Positions 1 through 9,876 of a DNA stretch of 64,000 bases are shown in pieces. The notes under the pieces were generated by a model. The model ran no database searches. It had not been told where the DNA came from and worked only from the letters and a program-made list of their open reading frames with translations. The DNA is taken from assembly GCA_021234155.1 (NCBI GenBank), contig JAJEKV010000040.1:12109072-12173071 (forward strand). Direction: 5' to 3'. The translations under genes and the position numbers were made by a program. This DNA comes from Isoetes taiwanensis (Eukaryota; Streptophyta; Lycopodiopsida; Isoetales; Isoetaceae). Positions within the stretch are counted from its first letter, which is position 1. Every line of letters starts with the position of its first letter.

Positions 1-540
1 CACGAATGAACATTAAGTGTGTATCAATGTGTTTAGTTCTGGCATGAAACATGGGATCATGAGCAAGCTGGATGGTGCTCTGATTATCACAATAGAGTGC
101 TGGTGGAGGGGAAGACAGCTGAAAATCAGCCCAAAACTTCTGCAGCCATAAAGCTTCCTGTACACCAGCAGAGAGAGCCTTGAATTCTGCTTCAGCTGTG
201 CTCAAAGAGACAGTTGGTTGTCGCTTGGAGATCCAACTAATGCGATTTGGTCCCAAGGAGGCAACCATTCCAGTGGTGGATCTCGAGTATCCGAGAACAC
301 CCGAATAATCGGCATCCACAAATATAGTAAGTGAATATGAATCTTTGGGCACGTAAAATAAGCCTTCATCCATAGTGCCTTTGACATAAGCAAGCACTTG
401 CTTAGCTGCGTGCCAGTGGCTCACCTTTGGTGTGTGCATGTACCTGCTCAGTAAGTTAACTGAAAATGCAAGATCTGGACGTGTAACAGTGAGGTACAGC
501 AGTCCACCAATTAGACTCCTATACACAGAAGCATCACAAT
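1..540 (-). pseudogene. copia RNase H domain (partial)
   Basis: The reverse strand encodes the copia RNase H block. It has a VDADYSG acidic motif, the R-S-T-T-G segment, an ISW-S-KRQ stretch, the STAEAEF motif, a CDNQSTIQLA motif, and the HARTKHID segment just before the window edge. The RT-to-RNase H link (a GGLLYLTVTRPDLAF-like stretch) is readable near 430-520. It is out of frame with the RT block to the right, so there is a frameshift near 540-560. The left end is cut by the window. Confidence 0.9.
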
Positions 541-561
541 AACGGAGTATCACAGACCATG

Positions 562-1320
562 CTAAGCTTTGTCAGGAGCCATGGGACATGAAGTCGGGTT
601 TGATCCCGACATATTGAACTTGGTTAACAACTTTCGAGCATACTGTTTTTGACTGAGGAAGATCCCCTCAAGTTGCTGCCAGACTTCCAAGCCCAAACAG
701 AAGTGACATAACCCTAAATTAGTCATGTCAAAGGCATGTGACAGCTGGTCCTTAATGTGTTGAATAAGCTGAAGTGCTCCGCCTGTGATTAACAAATCGT
801 CAACGTACACCACAACAACGCATAACTCACCAGCCTCAGCCTTGTAGTACAAACTGGGATCTGCTGTACTCTGCCTAAAACCAGCATTCAAGAAGAATTT
901 ATGGAGCTTCTTATTCCAACAACGCGGTGCCTGTTTAAGACCATAGAGGCTCTTGTTGAGTTTGCACACGAACTCCTCGTTATCCTGCTGCACAAAACAT
1001 TGAGGCTGCTCCATGTAAACAGTTTCTTCAAGTTTGCCATGAAGAAAGGCACTTTTCACATCCATTTGATGTACCTTCCACCTTTTGACGGCTGCCAAAG
1101 CCATGATAGTCTGTTGTTGCTAATCGGCCACCGGAGCAAAGACTTCATCATAGTCAACGCCATATTCTTGAGCAAACCCCTTTGCTACCAGACGAGCTTT
1201 ATGTTTGCTAATAGAACCATCTGCTGCATACTTGGTCCTGTAAACCCACTTACATCCCATGGCACGCTTTCCAGCAGGCAATGGGACCAAGTTCCAAGTA
1301 TCATTCTTCATTAAAAGCTA
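562..1320 (-). pseudogene. copia reverse transcriptase
   Basis: The RT starts with the W-x-L-V-P-L-P and KWVYRTK motifs and continues through [29 protein letters not shown] and the catalytic YVDD. An in-frame TAG near 1118 follows the FAPVA motif and splits the domain into 1120-1311 and 562-1104. Another TAG precedes the W-x-L-V motif near 1318. The catalytic residues are intact, so decay is by nonsense and frameshift rather than active-site loss. It acted in cytoplasmic virus-like particles, copying element RNA to DNA. Confidence 0.93.
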
Positions 1321-1384
1321 ATACTCTTCTTCCATAGCTCGCTGCCATGTTGGATCCTTTGCTGCAGCAGCAAAGCTAGTTGGA

Positions 1385-1891
1385 TCAGAAGACTCTTGCA
1401 AAATTTGAGCCATCAAAGCCCATATTGCATTGTGCATCTGTTTGGGCAGCTAGACGAGCAGATCTCCTTGGAGTTGCTTCCTGTGGAGGAGGTTCTAATG
1501 TTGAATTACAACGGGAAGTTGATCGACAGCTGGACGACGACCAAGAGAAATCACTCAAGTTGGAAGACAATTTAAAAGGAGTATCTTGAGGAGGTAATGC
1601 ATGAGCACTACTCGCAGCTCCACCATCACAAAAGGAGTTCAAAGGGAGTTCTTCCATGAGTGGCTGCCATGGATCAGGGGCTTCATCAAATTCCCTTGTA
1701 GATACACCAGGGTCAGCTGCAACATTGGAAGAGTATTGACCAAGACCTTGCGCAATGAGATCACCAACCAAACAATCATCAGCAAAATCACTTAATATTG
1801 GCTGGTCCCACTTAATCTCATCAAATTTGGTCTGCTCATGAAAGTGAACAGAGCGGCTAACAATTGTTTTCTTTGCAATCGGATCATACAA
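1385..1891 (-). pseudogene. copia integrase-RT linker
   Basis: This stretch begins with the conserved copia segment after the integrase core (KLYDPIAKKTIVSRSVHF-like). It continues with low-complexity linker rich in Ser, Pro and Asp. It ends where the frame shifts into a DPTSFAAAAKDPTWQRAME-like block at about 1320-1400, the usual lead-in to RT. Two frameshifts bound it, one near 1900 (a small deletion at the GYALD motif) and one near 1400. Confidence 0.75.
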
Positions 1892-1920
1892 CTTGTAGGC
1901 CTTGTGATCAAGCGCATAGC

Positions 1921-3084
1921 CTAGATTGCTTTGGTTGCTCTCTCATGCAACTTGCCTTGCTTCTTGAAGGCTTCAAGAGTATTAGATACAAAGGCAAGAC
2001 AACCAAATGTACGCAAATGGGAAACATCTGGTTTCTTACCACGAAGGGCTTCATACGGCGTCCGATGCCCAAGCAGCTTAGTTGGCGACCTGTTTAGAAT
2101 GTAGGCTGCTGTCACCGCTGCTTCAGCCCAAAACCACTTCGGAAGATGTGCATGAAACAACATGGATCTGACCAAATCCGCCAACGTTCGATTGCGCCTT
2201 TCTGCAACACCATTTTGAGCATGTGCACCTGGAACTGCAAGCTGCCGAGAGATTCCATGTTCAGCCAAAAAATCAGCAAACTGATTTGACATATATTCAC
2301 CACCGTGATCAGTCCTCAATGCTTTAACATGATGACCAAACTGCTTCTCAACCTGAGCTTTCCATTTTCTGAAAACATCAAAAGTTTCAGATTTGTACTT
2401 CAAAGGAAAAATCCACATGTATCTCGTACTATCGTCAATCAAAGTCATGAAGTATTTGGATCCGCCAATAGAAGACACACTCATATGGCAGAGATCGGAA
2501 TGTACAAGTTCCAAAGGCTCTGCAGCAATATTTTCAGCAATATGTGGGAAAGGAACTTGAGTTTTCTTACCTTTATGACAAGCTTCACATTGGAGATTAA
2601 CAGAATTGAGAGAGGGGAGATTCTCAACCATCTTCTTGCTGCTGAGCATATGCAAATGCTGCACATTGATGTGGCCGAACCGAGCATGCCACAACTCCTC
2701 CAAGGTCTGATCTATGACACATAAATCAAGCTCATGTTGAACCTCATTTGCCTCACCACAAAAGTAATATAAGCCTTGCCTAAGTTTGCCTTTAGCAAGA
2801 ACTTTGCTGCTGCTGTCATGAAGAGGATTTGAGTTGTAGATCATAGCTTCTCCACCGCCAAAGAGAAGAAAATTGCCACCTTTGTCCATTTGGGACACGG
2901 ACATCAGATTTGCACTTAAGCCTGGAATGTACTTGACATCTTTTAAGACTTTAACACTCGCATCATCGAAATGAAATTGCACATTCCCTTTACCAACAAT
3001 TGGATGTGAAGAACCATTACCGAAATGGACCTGCCCTTCATTTTGCACATCCAAGTCTTTGAAAATAATTCTTTTTTTTGTCAT
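1921..3084 (-). pseudogene. copia integrase
   Basis: A 387-residue open frame covers the GAG-pre-integrase zinc finger (H-x3-H ... C-x2-C, residues about 130-175) and the integrase core. The core shows the HSDL aspartate, the RTDHGGEY aspartate and the AQNGVAERRNRTL segment with the catalytic Glu. It ends at the conserved FGCLAFV region, where a small deletion breaks the frame. The upstream part resembles the stretch after the protease (HFGNGSSHPI, YIPGLSANLMS). Integrase would insert the cDNA into nuclear DNA. This is the best preserved piece of the copy. Confidence 0.93.
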
Positions 3085-3579
3085 GTGTTTGGTGCTTTTG
3101 AATCCAAGATCGATCTTGGGGATCAGTAAGTAATCAGCATGACTTGAAACATATACTCAATGGGACAATTATCATCACTAGACCCATTTGTATCGGCCAA
3201 ATTTGACTGCTCAACTCCTTTTCCTTTATCAGCAGATTTCTTTGCATCCCCTTTGGCCTCTTTAGCTTTTCTTTTATTGCAGTCCCTAGCATAATGGCCA
3301 TGCTTGTGACAGTAAAAGCACTCCACATTAGGCTTGCACCTGCCTTTACCCTTATCAGAATCAGAATCACGTGGTTTCTTCTCTTTGAAATCGTGCTTTC
3401 TAGGAGTAGAAGCATGTCCAACGAATGCAGCTTCAGATCCTCCTCCATGCTCTCGCTTAAGAACAACTTCTTCTTGCAAGAGCCGTTGTTGTGCAACAGA
3501 GTAATCAAAATGCTCCATATATCTGATGTTGGTACTTACAGTTTTGTATGCTGCTGGTAGAGCTAACATGGAAAATTTT
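3085..3579 (-). pseudogene. copia gag C-terminus with zinc knuckle, and broken protease
   Basis: The gag C-terminal half has one CCHC knuckle (C-FY-C-HKHG-H-YARD-C, 3279-3320) in a Lys-rich context. The protease signature lies at 3085-3110 and is damaged twice. The expected D-S-G-A reads D-S-K-A, and a missing base after it shifts the frame before the conserved H-M-T. The right end of this block joins the 655-bp insertion at 3580-4234, beyond which gag resumes. Confidence 0.85.
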
Positions 3580-4234
3580 AAGGGACTTATAATTTTGTAT
3601 AAGTATAATGAATTGGCCATTCCTTGTAGAATATGCCCCCAAAAGTGTAGCCTGAACTGGCCATTTTCCTATTTTTTTCTAATGTGGATGCAACCCAATT
3701 GGCGATTTTTGAAGCCGCTACCCTATATAAATGTGTTTAAGTTACATGTTGTATGAATTTCATACCCCATGTATTTCAATAATGCACAGATTGCTGGTAG
3801 GGAGAATTGGAAATCGGATGCCAGAATCTTCGTAAAGAGGATTGAAAAGTACCTCGACATTCTATTTTCCAAAAGAGCAGAATTATTCTTAGTTGGTAGA
3901 TATATTTAAGAATAAAAATTTCTAATAATGTTGGCCCCCCTGAGTGACGATTTTATGAGGGGGCCTCTTAATGAATTAAGATTTGGCAAACTTAAGGCAT
4001 AAATGGCCATTCCATAAGCATATCTAGTTCTCACTTGGTACTGAATTGGCCCCAAAGTCGACACCACTCTAATTAGCAAATATCTAATTGGCCATTCTAA
4101 TGTCGTAATGCGCAATAAAGTGCCACGAAATGGCGAATCTGCAGGTAGTCCATAGGTAAGGCATCCTACTCAAGCCGGTCGTCGCATTTTGCCTGAACCT
4201 GTAATTTGTGGCCAAATGGCCCGCCGGGGCCACT
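3580..4234. mobile_element. Insertion of unknown class inside copia gag
   Basis: About 655 bp without a gag match separates the two gag halves. Both junctions carry AAAATTTT (3572-3579 and 4235-4242), which could be an 8-bp target duplication. The inside is AT-rich with several copies of a TGGCCAT-type word and no convincing ORF. No clear terminal inverted repeat is visible, so the class is open. The AT palindrome at the junctions may be chance, and joining across it does not by itself restore one gag frame. Confidence 0.45.
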
Positions 4235-4702
4235 AAAATTTTCGCTGAGAGCTAACAAGATGTCTTGAACTAGCTCTTCCTCCTTGTATGTACCTCCGGC
4301 TGCAATATAAGCCAACCTCCATGCTTCCATCTGCTTCAAAAAGTCTGCCATAGACTTAAAATCTGCTAGCTTGGCCATTCGAATCTTTTCCTTGATCAAT
4401 CCTTGTTGAGGCATGCCTTTAGTAGAGAATTGTCTCTCAAGAAAGGCCCAAAGCTCCTTGAACTCTGTCAAACTTTCAATCTGAGGCTGAATGGTAGGAT
4501 CTACCAGCAGGTTGATAGTTGAAACTGCTAGAGAGTTCATTTCTGCTGCTTTGACATTCTTTGTGCTGATGAAGTCTGCCTGAAAGACATCACCTAGCTT
4601 GTTGAAGGTGAGATAGTGCTTCATAAACACCCTCCAAGAATGATAGTTTTCATTTGTTAGTTTGGCATCCCTTGAAAATTTGAAGGGATCCATCACCTTC
4701 AA
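4235..4702 (-). pseudogene. copia gag N-terminal region
   Basis: The gag start reads M-K-V-M-D-P-F-K-F, followed by the N-Y-H-S-W-R-V-F-M segment and the LWAFLERQFS region, which is the usual copia gag (UBN2-like) layout. The reading frame is open down to the insertion junction near 4235. Gag would form the virus-like particle shell. The stretch 4703-5106 between this start and the primer-binding site is the untranslated leader and holds no ORF of note. Confidence 0.85.
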
Positions 4703-5106
4703 AGACGATGATCAAAAGAAATCTTTCTCTTGATCTCAAGAAAGAAATCTTGCCCAAGATTGTCTAAGGAACAATCCTCCAATCCAGGAATTGGCTCAGA
4801 CGTCTCAAGAATTTGGCTCAGAATTGAGCAAATACAGCTTCTTGTAGTTCTAATTGAATGTGCCGATGCTGGAAAAAACGTCCACGGTATTGGTTCTCCG
4901 TCACCGAAGGCTTACACGAAAAAAAAAAACCAACGTGAACCAAAAAATGACGTTTTGTCACAAAATTAGCCTTGTCGGCAATCAAATTTGGCCAAATTGC
5001 CAAACGGACAAGACTTCACCCGACCAAATCCGTCACTTCCAAAACCAACCCGGAACACCTGCAATTCAATTCAACGAACGATCCTCCGCTCGATTTGCCT
5101 AGGGAG

Positions 5107-5118
5107 GCTCTGATACCA
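5107..5118 (-). other. Primer-binding site (initiator Met tRNA)
   Basis: The minus strand reads TGGTATCAGAGC, the complement of the plant initiator methionine tRNA 3' end. It directly abuts the LTR end, which fixes element strand and LTR boundary. Confidence 0.92.
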
Positions 5119-5363
5119 TGTAGAAGATAGGGATCCTAGAGCAAGAACGGCAGAGAGAGACGCAAGAAAACAATAACGTCTAGATTGATCTCCATTGAAT
5201 ACATCCATCAACTAGTTATAGAGATCTAACAAACTATCTACGTGGCCTAACAATACAACTAACATCTTGGGCTTATATGAGTTCGCCCCATTACAACGTG
5301 GGTAGTGACACATGTCACCCACCAATTGGCCACTTTAGTTTACATATAACATTAGCTTTAACA
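5119..5363 (-). repeat. copia 5' LTR
   Basis: In element orientation this 245-bp block starts TGTTAAAGC at 5363 and ends ...CTACA at 5119 next to the primer site, giving TG...CA ends. The outer boundary is inferred from the TGTTAA start because the second LTR is outside the window, so it could move by a few bases. Confidence 0.75.
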
Positions 5364-5370
5364 CTATTAT

Positions 5371-5520
5371 ACCCTCATTTCACACCTACATTGTAGTAAA
5401 GAGCTATTTGATTTCAACAATTCAACATGCTATATGGGCGACTACCCTCATTTCACACTACATGGTAGTAAAAAAGCTATTTGATTTCAACAAGTTATTC
5501 AGCATGTTATATGGGCGACT
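5371..5520. repeat. Tandem duplication, ~75-bp unit x2
   Basis: ACCCTCATTTCACAC...GGGCGACT occurs at 5371-5443 and again at 5444-5520 with a few differences and small indels. Confidence 0.9.
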
Positions 5521-5523
5521 TAG

Positions 5524-5598
5524 AATTGGTTGGTTGTTCTTGATTTTGAGTCCTCATAAGAAATTGGTTGGTGGTTCTTGATTTTGAGTCCTCATAAG
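5524..5598. repeat. Tandem duplication, ~37-bp unit x2
   Basis: AATTGGTTGGT...CCTCATAAG occurs at 5524-5560 and at 5562-5598, nearly identical. Confidence 0.9.
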
Positions 5599-5681
5599 AA
5601 CACACAATGTAAGACAAGCATAACACACTGCTAATGTTAAGAACACACAATGTAAGACAAGCATAACACACTGCTAATGTT
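5598..5681. repeat. Tandem duplication, 41-bp unit x2
   Basis: GAACACACAATG...GCTAATGTT occurs at 5598-5638 and 5641-5681, identical. It follows the two preceding duplications without a gap. Confidence 0.92.
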
Positions 5682-6500
5682 TGGCTTCAATAAACGGTAA
5701 AAATACACTTCCCTTGACTCTACCTTAAAGAAGACGACGTCAAAAATGCTCTTCCTCCCTACCATAACCTTGGCCTCAACAACAAAAGCGTCCATTTTGC
5801 AACGGTTTGCAAACCATATGGAGAAGGCAGTTTCTATATATGGTTTTTTTGAGCCAGAAGCCATTGAGTATTTGGTGTTGAAAACTTGGACAAATTTGTT
5901 CAATCTGTATTCCGTCTGGATGGATGGGCTGCAGGCTACAGGCATTTGTCTTGCCATTTCTCGAGAAGAGCTGAACAATATAATGGTGACTATGATGAGA
6001 AACAAGAAGGTTTGATATTACTTTTCAAGTTTCAACATGGTGCAGTTGTGAAACTGGTCACTTGGACTTTGATCTGAACTGATTACTTCAAATTTGATCT
6101 GTGAAATAAATGTGAACCTTGTTTTGAACCTGTGTAATTCCATGATGATCTCTATAATTCCATGATCTTTTGATAATCTGTGTAATTCCATGATGTTCTG
6201 TGTAACTGCACGATTTTTTGATCATCTGTGTAATTCCATGACCTGTGTATGTGAACCTATTTTGATCATTGTAATTTTAAGACTGTATAATGTTCACTTA
6301 AAACTATGTACGCTTCATTTTGTAAGTAACTAAGATTAGAATGTTCAGTAAATAAATGAAACTTAAGAATGTAACTAACCTAAGAAAATGTAACTAAGTT
6401 GTAATTCGTTGATAGAATTGTGTACACGTGGCAGTCTGGAATTGGTGAATATTTCGGAATTGCAACAAACCAAACTTTACTTATTCGTATCTAAATACCG
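5682..6500. other. AT-rich spacer with short degenerate repeats
   Basis: No gene is recognised. Open frames of 60-120 residues overlap on both strands around 5700-6070 and I cannot tell whether any is real. At 6125-6245 a degenerate word CTGTGTAATTCCATGAT recurs about four times. Confidence 0.5.
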
Positions 6501-6684
6501 TAAATGCTGACGGTGGACCCCTGTTATACGAAACATAAGGGGTATGGCACTATAGCCTCTTTTGAGGTTTCGGGGGGAATGGATGGGCATGGCGCTCTTG
6601 CACCTGCCTTTCTATCTATGTTTTGCAGGGTAGTGTTCGCTGGGTTGAGGCCAAGAACTCTCTCTTCCGCGGCCACGAAATCAG

Positions 6685-8375
6685 ATGGTGAAGCACAAAA
6701 ACAGAAGATGGAGCTTTTGCTCCACCAGATATCCAAGCAACAGGGTTTCTCAAGATCATGATGATGTGTCCGGTATGAATGACTGTATTACCAAAGTATT
6801 GTTGCAAACAGCTCAGTTGTGTTTCAGCTCTAACAGGGCAGCAAAGGGGTTACCGTGTAATTCTTGGTTTGATATGGATTGCAAGCAAGCACGCCAAAAA
6901 TTTGTTGAGGCACCAGAACGTGATAAAAAACAAATGCTGCTGGAATATAGAAGGATGATCAGGAGAAAAAAGAGAGGTTATATGAAAGTTAGGCAGGAGA
7001 GACTTCTCATGGAATGGATAACGCGCCCAAAGAGCTTTTGGAATAAGATGAAAATGAAGAAAAAACAGGAATCTAGTTTGCCATGTGATGTGTTGATTAA
7101 TCATGTGTGCATGTTGTACCATAAACCAGGAATACATGAGCTTTCATCTTTGCAAAATGGTAATATGGGCAGCTTTTCTGTGGAGGACATATGTGATGGC
7201 ATTAGGCGCATATCTAATGGTAAGGCATCAGACAGTATGGGCTTAGTGGCTGAACTAGTAAAATGGGCCGGGGATCCAATTGTAGAGTATATTACTCACA
7301 TGTTCAATAAAGTGATACTGCAGGGATTTCCTACTAAATGGCAATGCAATAGGGTGGTGCCAGTACCTAAAGGTGGTAACAATTCGGATATGAATAACTA
7401 CCGAACAATTATGGTAAGTAATCTATGGGCAAAACTATTTGCTACTGTTGTTGAGGGGAAATTGAGTTCTTGGGCGGAGGAGAATAAAGTAAGAGCCAAG
7501 GGGCAAGCAGGTTTTAGGCCACGTCATTCTACCACGGACCAGCTGGTGACTCTACGTGCCATGGTAGAAAATGTGAAAGGAAAGAAGAAACCGCTATTCT
7601 TGGCATTTGTGGATTATACTAAGGCATTTGACACGGTGCCGCATGATAAACTATGGGCGAGAATGGATGCCTTAAATGTCCCAATGGAATTGAGGTCAGC
7701 AGTACGACGTTTGTATGATAAAGTCCTTGTAGAGCTATCCCGGCCATGGAATGATATCTGCAAAGACCAGGTACACAGTAACATTGGAGTAAAGCAGCCC
7801 CTACTCTATTCGGTCTCTTTATAGACAAATTAGAGGATTGGATTGTGTATAATGGTGGTCCAGGAGCTCCTTCGGCTGAACATGTGATCTCCCTCTTGTT
7901 ATATGCGGATGATGTGGTCTTAATAGCTAGGACTAAACAAGGGTTGGACACTCATCTTGAAACATTGGGTGCCTTCTGTGATAGAACTGGTTTGGAGGTG
8001 AACATATCTAAAACTAAGGTTATGGTGGTTGGCACCCGTGCAAAACATGTTTTCTATTATAAGGGACAACAACTGGAGACAGTAACTTCCTTCAAATATT
8101 TAGGGGTTATATTTGAAAGCAGCTATAGATGGAACATGTGCATTGAGCAAAGGTACAGCAATGGGCTTAAAGCCTTATGCGCGCTGCAAAAGCTATGTAA
8201 GAAGAATCACTTATGGGATTGGAACATGAAAAAGACACTTTTTAAGACATTGGTCCAAACTGTTGTACTCTATGGGTGTGAGGTGTGGGCTCCCAGTGTT
8301 ACAGCTAATCTGTGGCTCTCAGTTGAGAAGCTGCAAAAAGGATTCCTACATTCCGAACTAGGGGTCAAGTTATAA
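6685..8375 (+). pseudogene. LINE reverse transcriptase (relic A)
   Basis: The first frame (6685-7824) begins with the basic WFDMDCKQAR...RRKKRGY region. It continues through NGKASDSMGLVAELVKW, QCNRVVPVPKGG, NNYRTIMVSN, KGQAGFRPRHSTTDQL and the catalytic FVDYTKAFDTVPHDKLW. The frame breaks at GVKQ, exactly where the conserved G-C-P-L-S motif should follow; several bases are missing there. The second frame (7845-8375) has the catalytic LLYADDVVLIA, then the TGLEVNISKTK and FKYLGVIF thumb motifs. Both catalytic aspartate motifs survive but the protein is broken. Its role would be target-primed reverse transcription at a nicked chromosomal site. Confidence 0.92.
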
Positions 8376-8704
8376 ACGCCCTATCCTATGATGTTAGCAG
8401 AAGGAGGCTTGCTTCCGCTAGAATGCGAAGCCATATTGCAGGGTACATTGCTAAGGTCCGACGTGGGAGAGATGACCGATTACCGCATGTTGCAATGCGT
8501 GCCAGTAAGGAGAAGGGTTGGTACCATGAGCAGAAGTGTGGCTTTGAGCTCCCAAGTAAAAAAATAGGCAATTTTATATCTGATGTACTTGAGCGTAGAG
8601 AAAGTTATACCAGGAGAGTGAGATCTGATAGCAGTTACTCTAGTGATATACACTCAGAGAGTGAGAGTAGTACATCCACCGATGATAACGATGGAAATTT
8701 ATGA
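8376..8704 (+). pseudogene. LINE C-terminal region (relic A)
   Basis: After a stop at 8373-8375 the text is still readable in shifted frames: a TPYPMMLAEGGLLPLE-like block near 8377-8430, then an open frame 8423-8704 with IAKVRRGRDDRLPHVAM. The tail is an acidic, Ser-rich run. The same sequence order (LGVK, then PY-x-ILL-x-E-x-G-x-LPL) appears in the LINE fragment at 42383-42961. Function of this domain is unknown to me. Confidence 0.7.
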
Positions 8705-8721
8705 TGTATGTTGCATTTTGT

Positions 8722-8783
8722 CGTCTTATAGGCCTGTTAGGCCTCGACAAGACGTAATAAACACTTCACTTCACTTCACTTCA
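8722..8783 (+). other. LINE 3' hairpin and (ACTTC)n tail
   Basis: CGTCTT (8722-8727) pairs with AAGACG (8749-8754) around an inner AGGCCT/AGGCCT stem. Right after it come GTAATAAACA and about four ACTTC units. In related LINEs such a 3' hairpin is bound by the RT and a microsatellite-like tail marks the insertion end. Confidence 0.65.
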
Positions 8784-8964
8784 ACGATAATACACCCCAA
8801 ACAATAAGCAGGGTGCAGCGATTTGGCTCCATATAGTAGTATGTTCATAGCTCTTCCTTGCAGATGGATTCATCACGAAGAAAGTTCTATCGGAGGAAGA
8901 TTACTACCTGGTTTTGCAGTGCCTAATTTCAACCCTCATGATCCTTTAAGCCTGCTTAATTAAT

Positions 8965-9207
8965 GTGACCCACCAGGTTGATGCTTGTACAGGAAAAATT
9001 GAGAAAATGCTGAGTGTGGACAGTCTATGTGGGAGATTGTCTGCGTTCGTAGGCCAACTGGATCTGTGGCTCGTATACATGGGTGTGGGTGGAAGAAGGG
9101 CCTCTGTGAGGCAGGCTATCATCCTCCATGGCACTCGTAGCATGGCAAGAGCCTTAATGCAGAAACATGAGGATGTATGGCATGCTCTGGTGCATAGAGA
9201 TGAATGA
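8965..9207 (+). CDS. Small ORF of unknown function, possibly an exon
   Basis: An open frame of 80 residues (M-T-H-Q-V-D-A-C start, ends ALVHRDE) has even composition and codon-like texture. I recognise no family. It could be an exon, host or element, or chance. It sits 180 bp after the LINE tail. No other exon is evident. Confidence 0.2.
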   Translation: MTHQVDACTGKIEKMLSVDSLCGRLSAFVGQLDLWLVYMGVGGRRASVRQAIILHGTRSMARALMQKHEDVWHALVHRDE

Positions 9208-9312
9208 CCACCTGAACCATTGTTGAAGAAATGTGAACTGTTGCTTTTTTTTGTTAATCATATTGTTTTTAGCTCTATTTTTTTTGCTTGAACGTGTGGT
9301 CTTGTACAACCC

Positions 9313-9387
9313 CCCTCCCCTACGTGGCGCTATCGTAGCCCTCCATTTCAGCCATCGACGGCCAGATATCAGCCACATAGGGGAGGG
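9313..9387. repeat. Imperfect inverted repeat
   Basis: A 16-nt arm CCCTCCCCTACGTGGC (9313-9328) faces GCCACATAGGGGAGGG (9372-9387) with one mismatch and a 43-nt loop. It may be a hairpin or a small MITE core. Confidence 0.6.
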
Positions 9388-9876
9388 CGGCTGTAAAATG
9401 CACTCTACCCGGAGTGTTTTATGCCATGATTTATGATTTAGAAGATCTACTATGTTTTGTGATGTTTTAAATATGACACTAATGACACGAAAAAAAATGT
9501 TGTTCAAGATAATAATGGAGATGTGATGTACATCTCATGGAATTGTTGTGTGCATAGTTCAAACCTATGAAACACGGATACAGTTTTAAAGATTTATGCC
9601 TGTAAAACTCCTTTTGTCACAAAAAGTATGAACAACAAAGAGGGTAACTTAATTTCCATTTGACTTTCTCAAGCTGAATCCTGTTTGACATTCAACATCG
9701 AGCTTGGGATCTCATTGGATATCTCAAATTCAATAGCAATTGGGAAATAAATGATATTTGCACTGGCGTGATGTCTAATATACAAGCAAATGAACAGGAT
9801 CTGTGTGGGTCATTGAGAAAAAGACCCATGTTGCCTGAACATGAAGCAAATTAATGACATGTACACAGGACAGTAT

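Larger units (their letters stand above)
1..5363 (-). mobile_element. Ty1/copia LTR retrotransposon relic, 3' end off the window
   Basis: Read on the minus strand, the order from high to low coordinate is 5' LTR, primer-binding site, gag, protease, integrase, RT and RNase H. This is the Ty1/copia order, with integrase before RT. The window starts inside the RNase H region, so the 3' LTR lies to the left and is not seen. Every domain is readable, but at least five frame breaks or stops and one roughly 650-bp insertion separate them, so this copy cannot make a polyprotein. A 245-bp LTR with TG...CA ends and an initiator-Met primer site are typical of plant copia elements. Confidence 0.95.
6680..8783 (+). 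mobile_element. Non-LTR retrotransposon (non-L1 LINE) relic A
   Basis: The element reads through a post-endonuclease spacer, RT, a C-terminal domain, a 3' hairpin and a short-tandem tail. The endonuclease is absent, so the copy appears 5' truncated; the left boundary is uncertain. The 3' end carries (ACTTC)n instead of poly(A). A fragment at 42346-43405 has a related C-terminus and the same 3' layout, so both belong to one LINE group, distinct from the L1-type copy at 50800-54977. Confidence 0.88.

Noticed and set aside
5637..6077. Overlapping 60-120-codon ORFs on both strands
   Set aside because: Mutually exclusive frames with no recognisable domain. Cannot support any.
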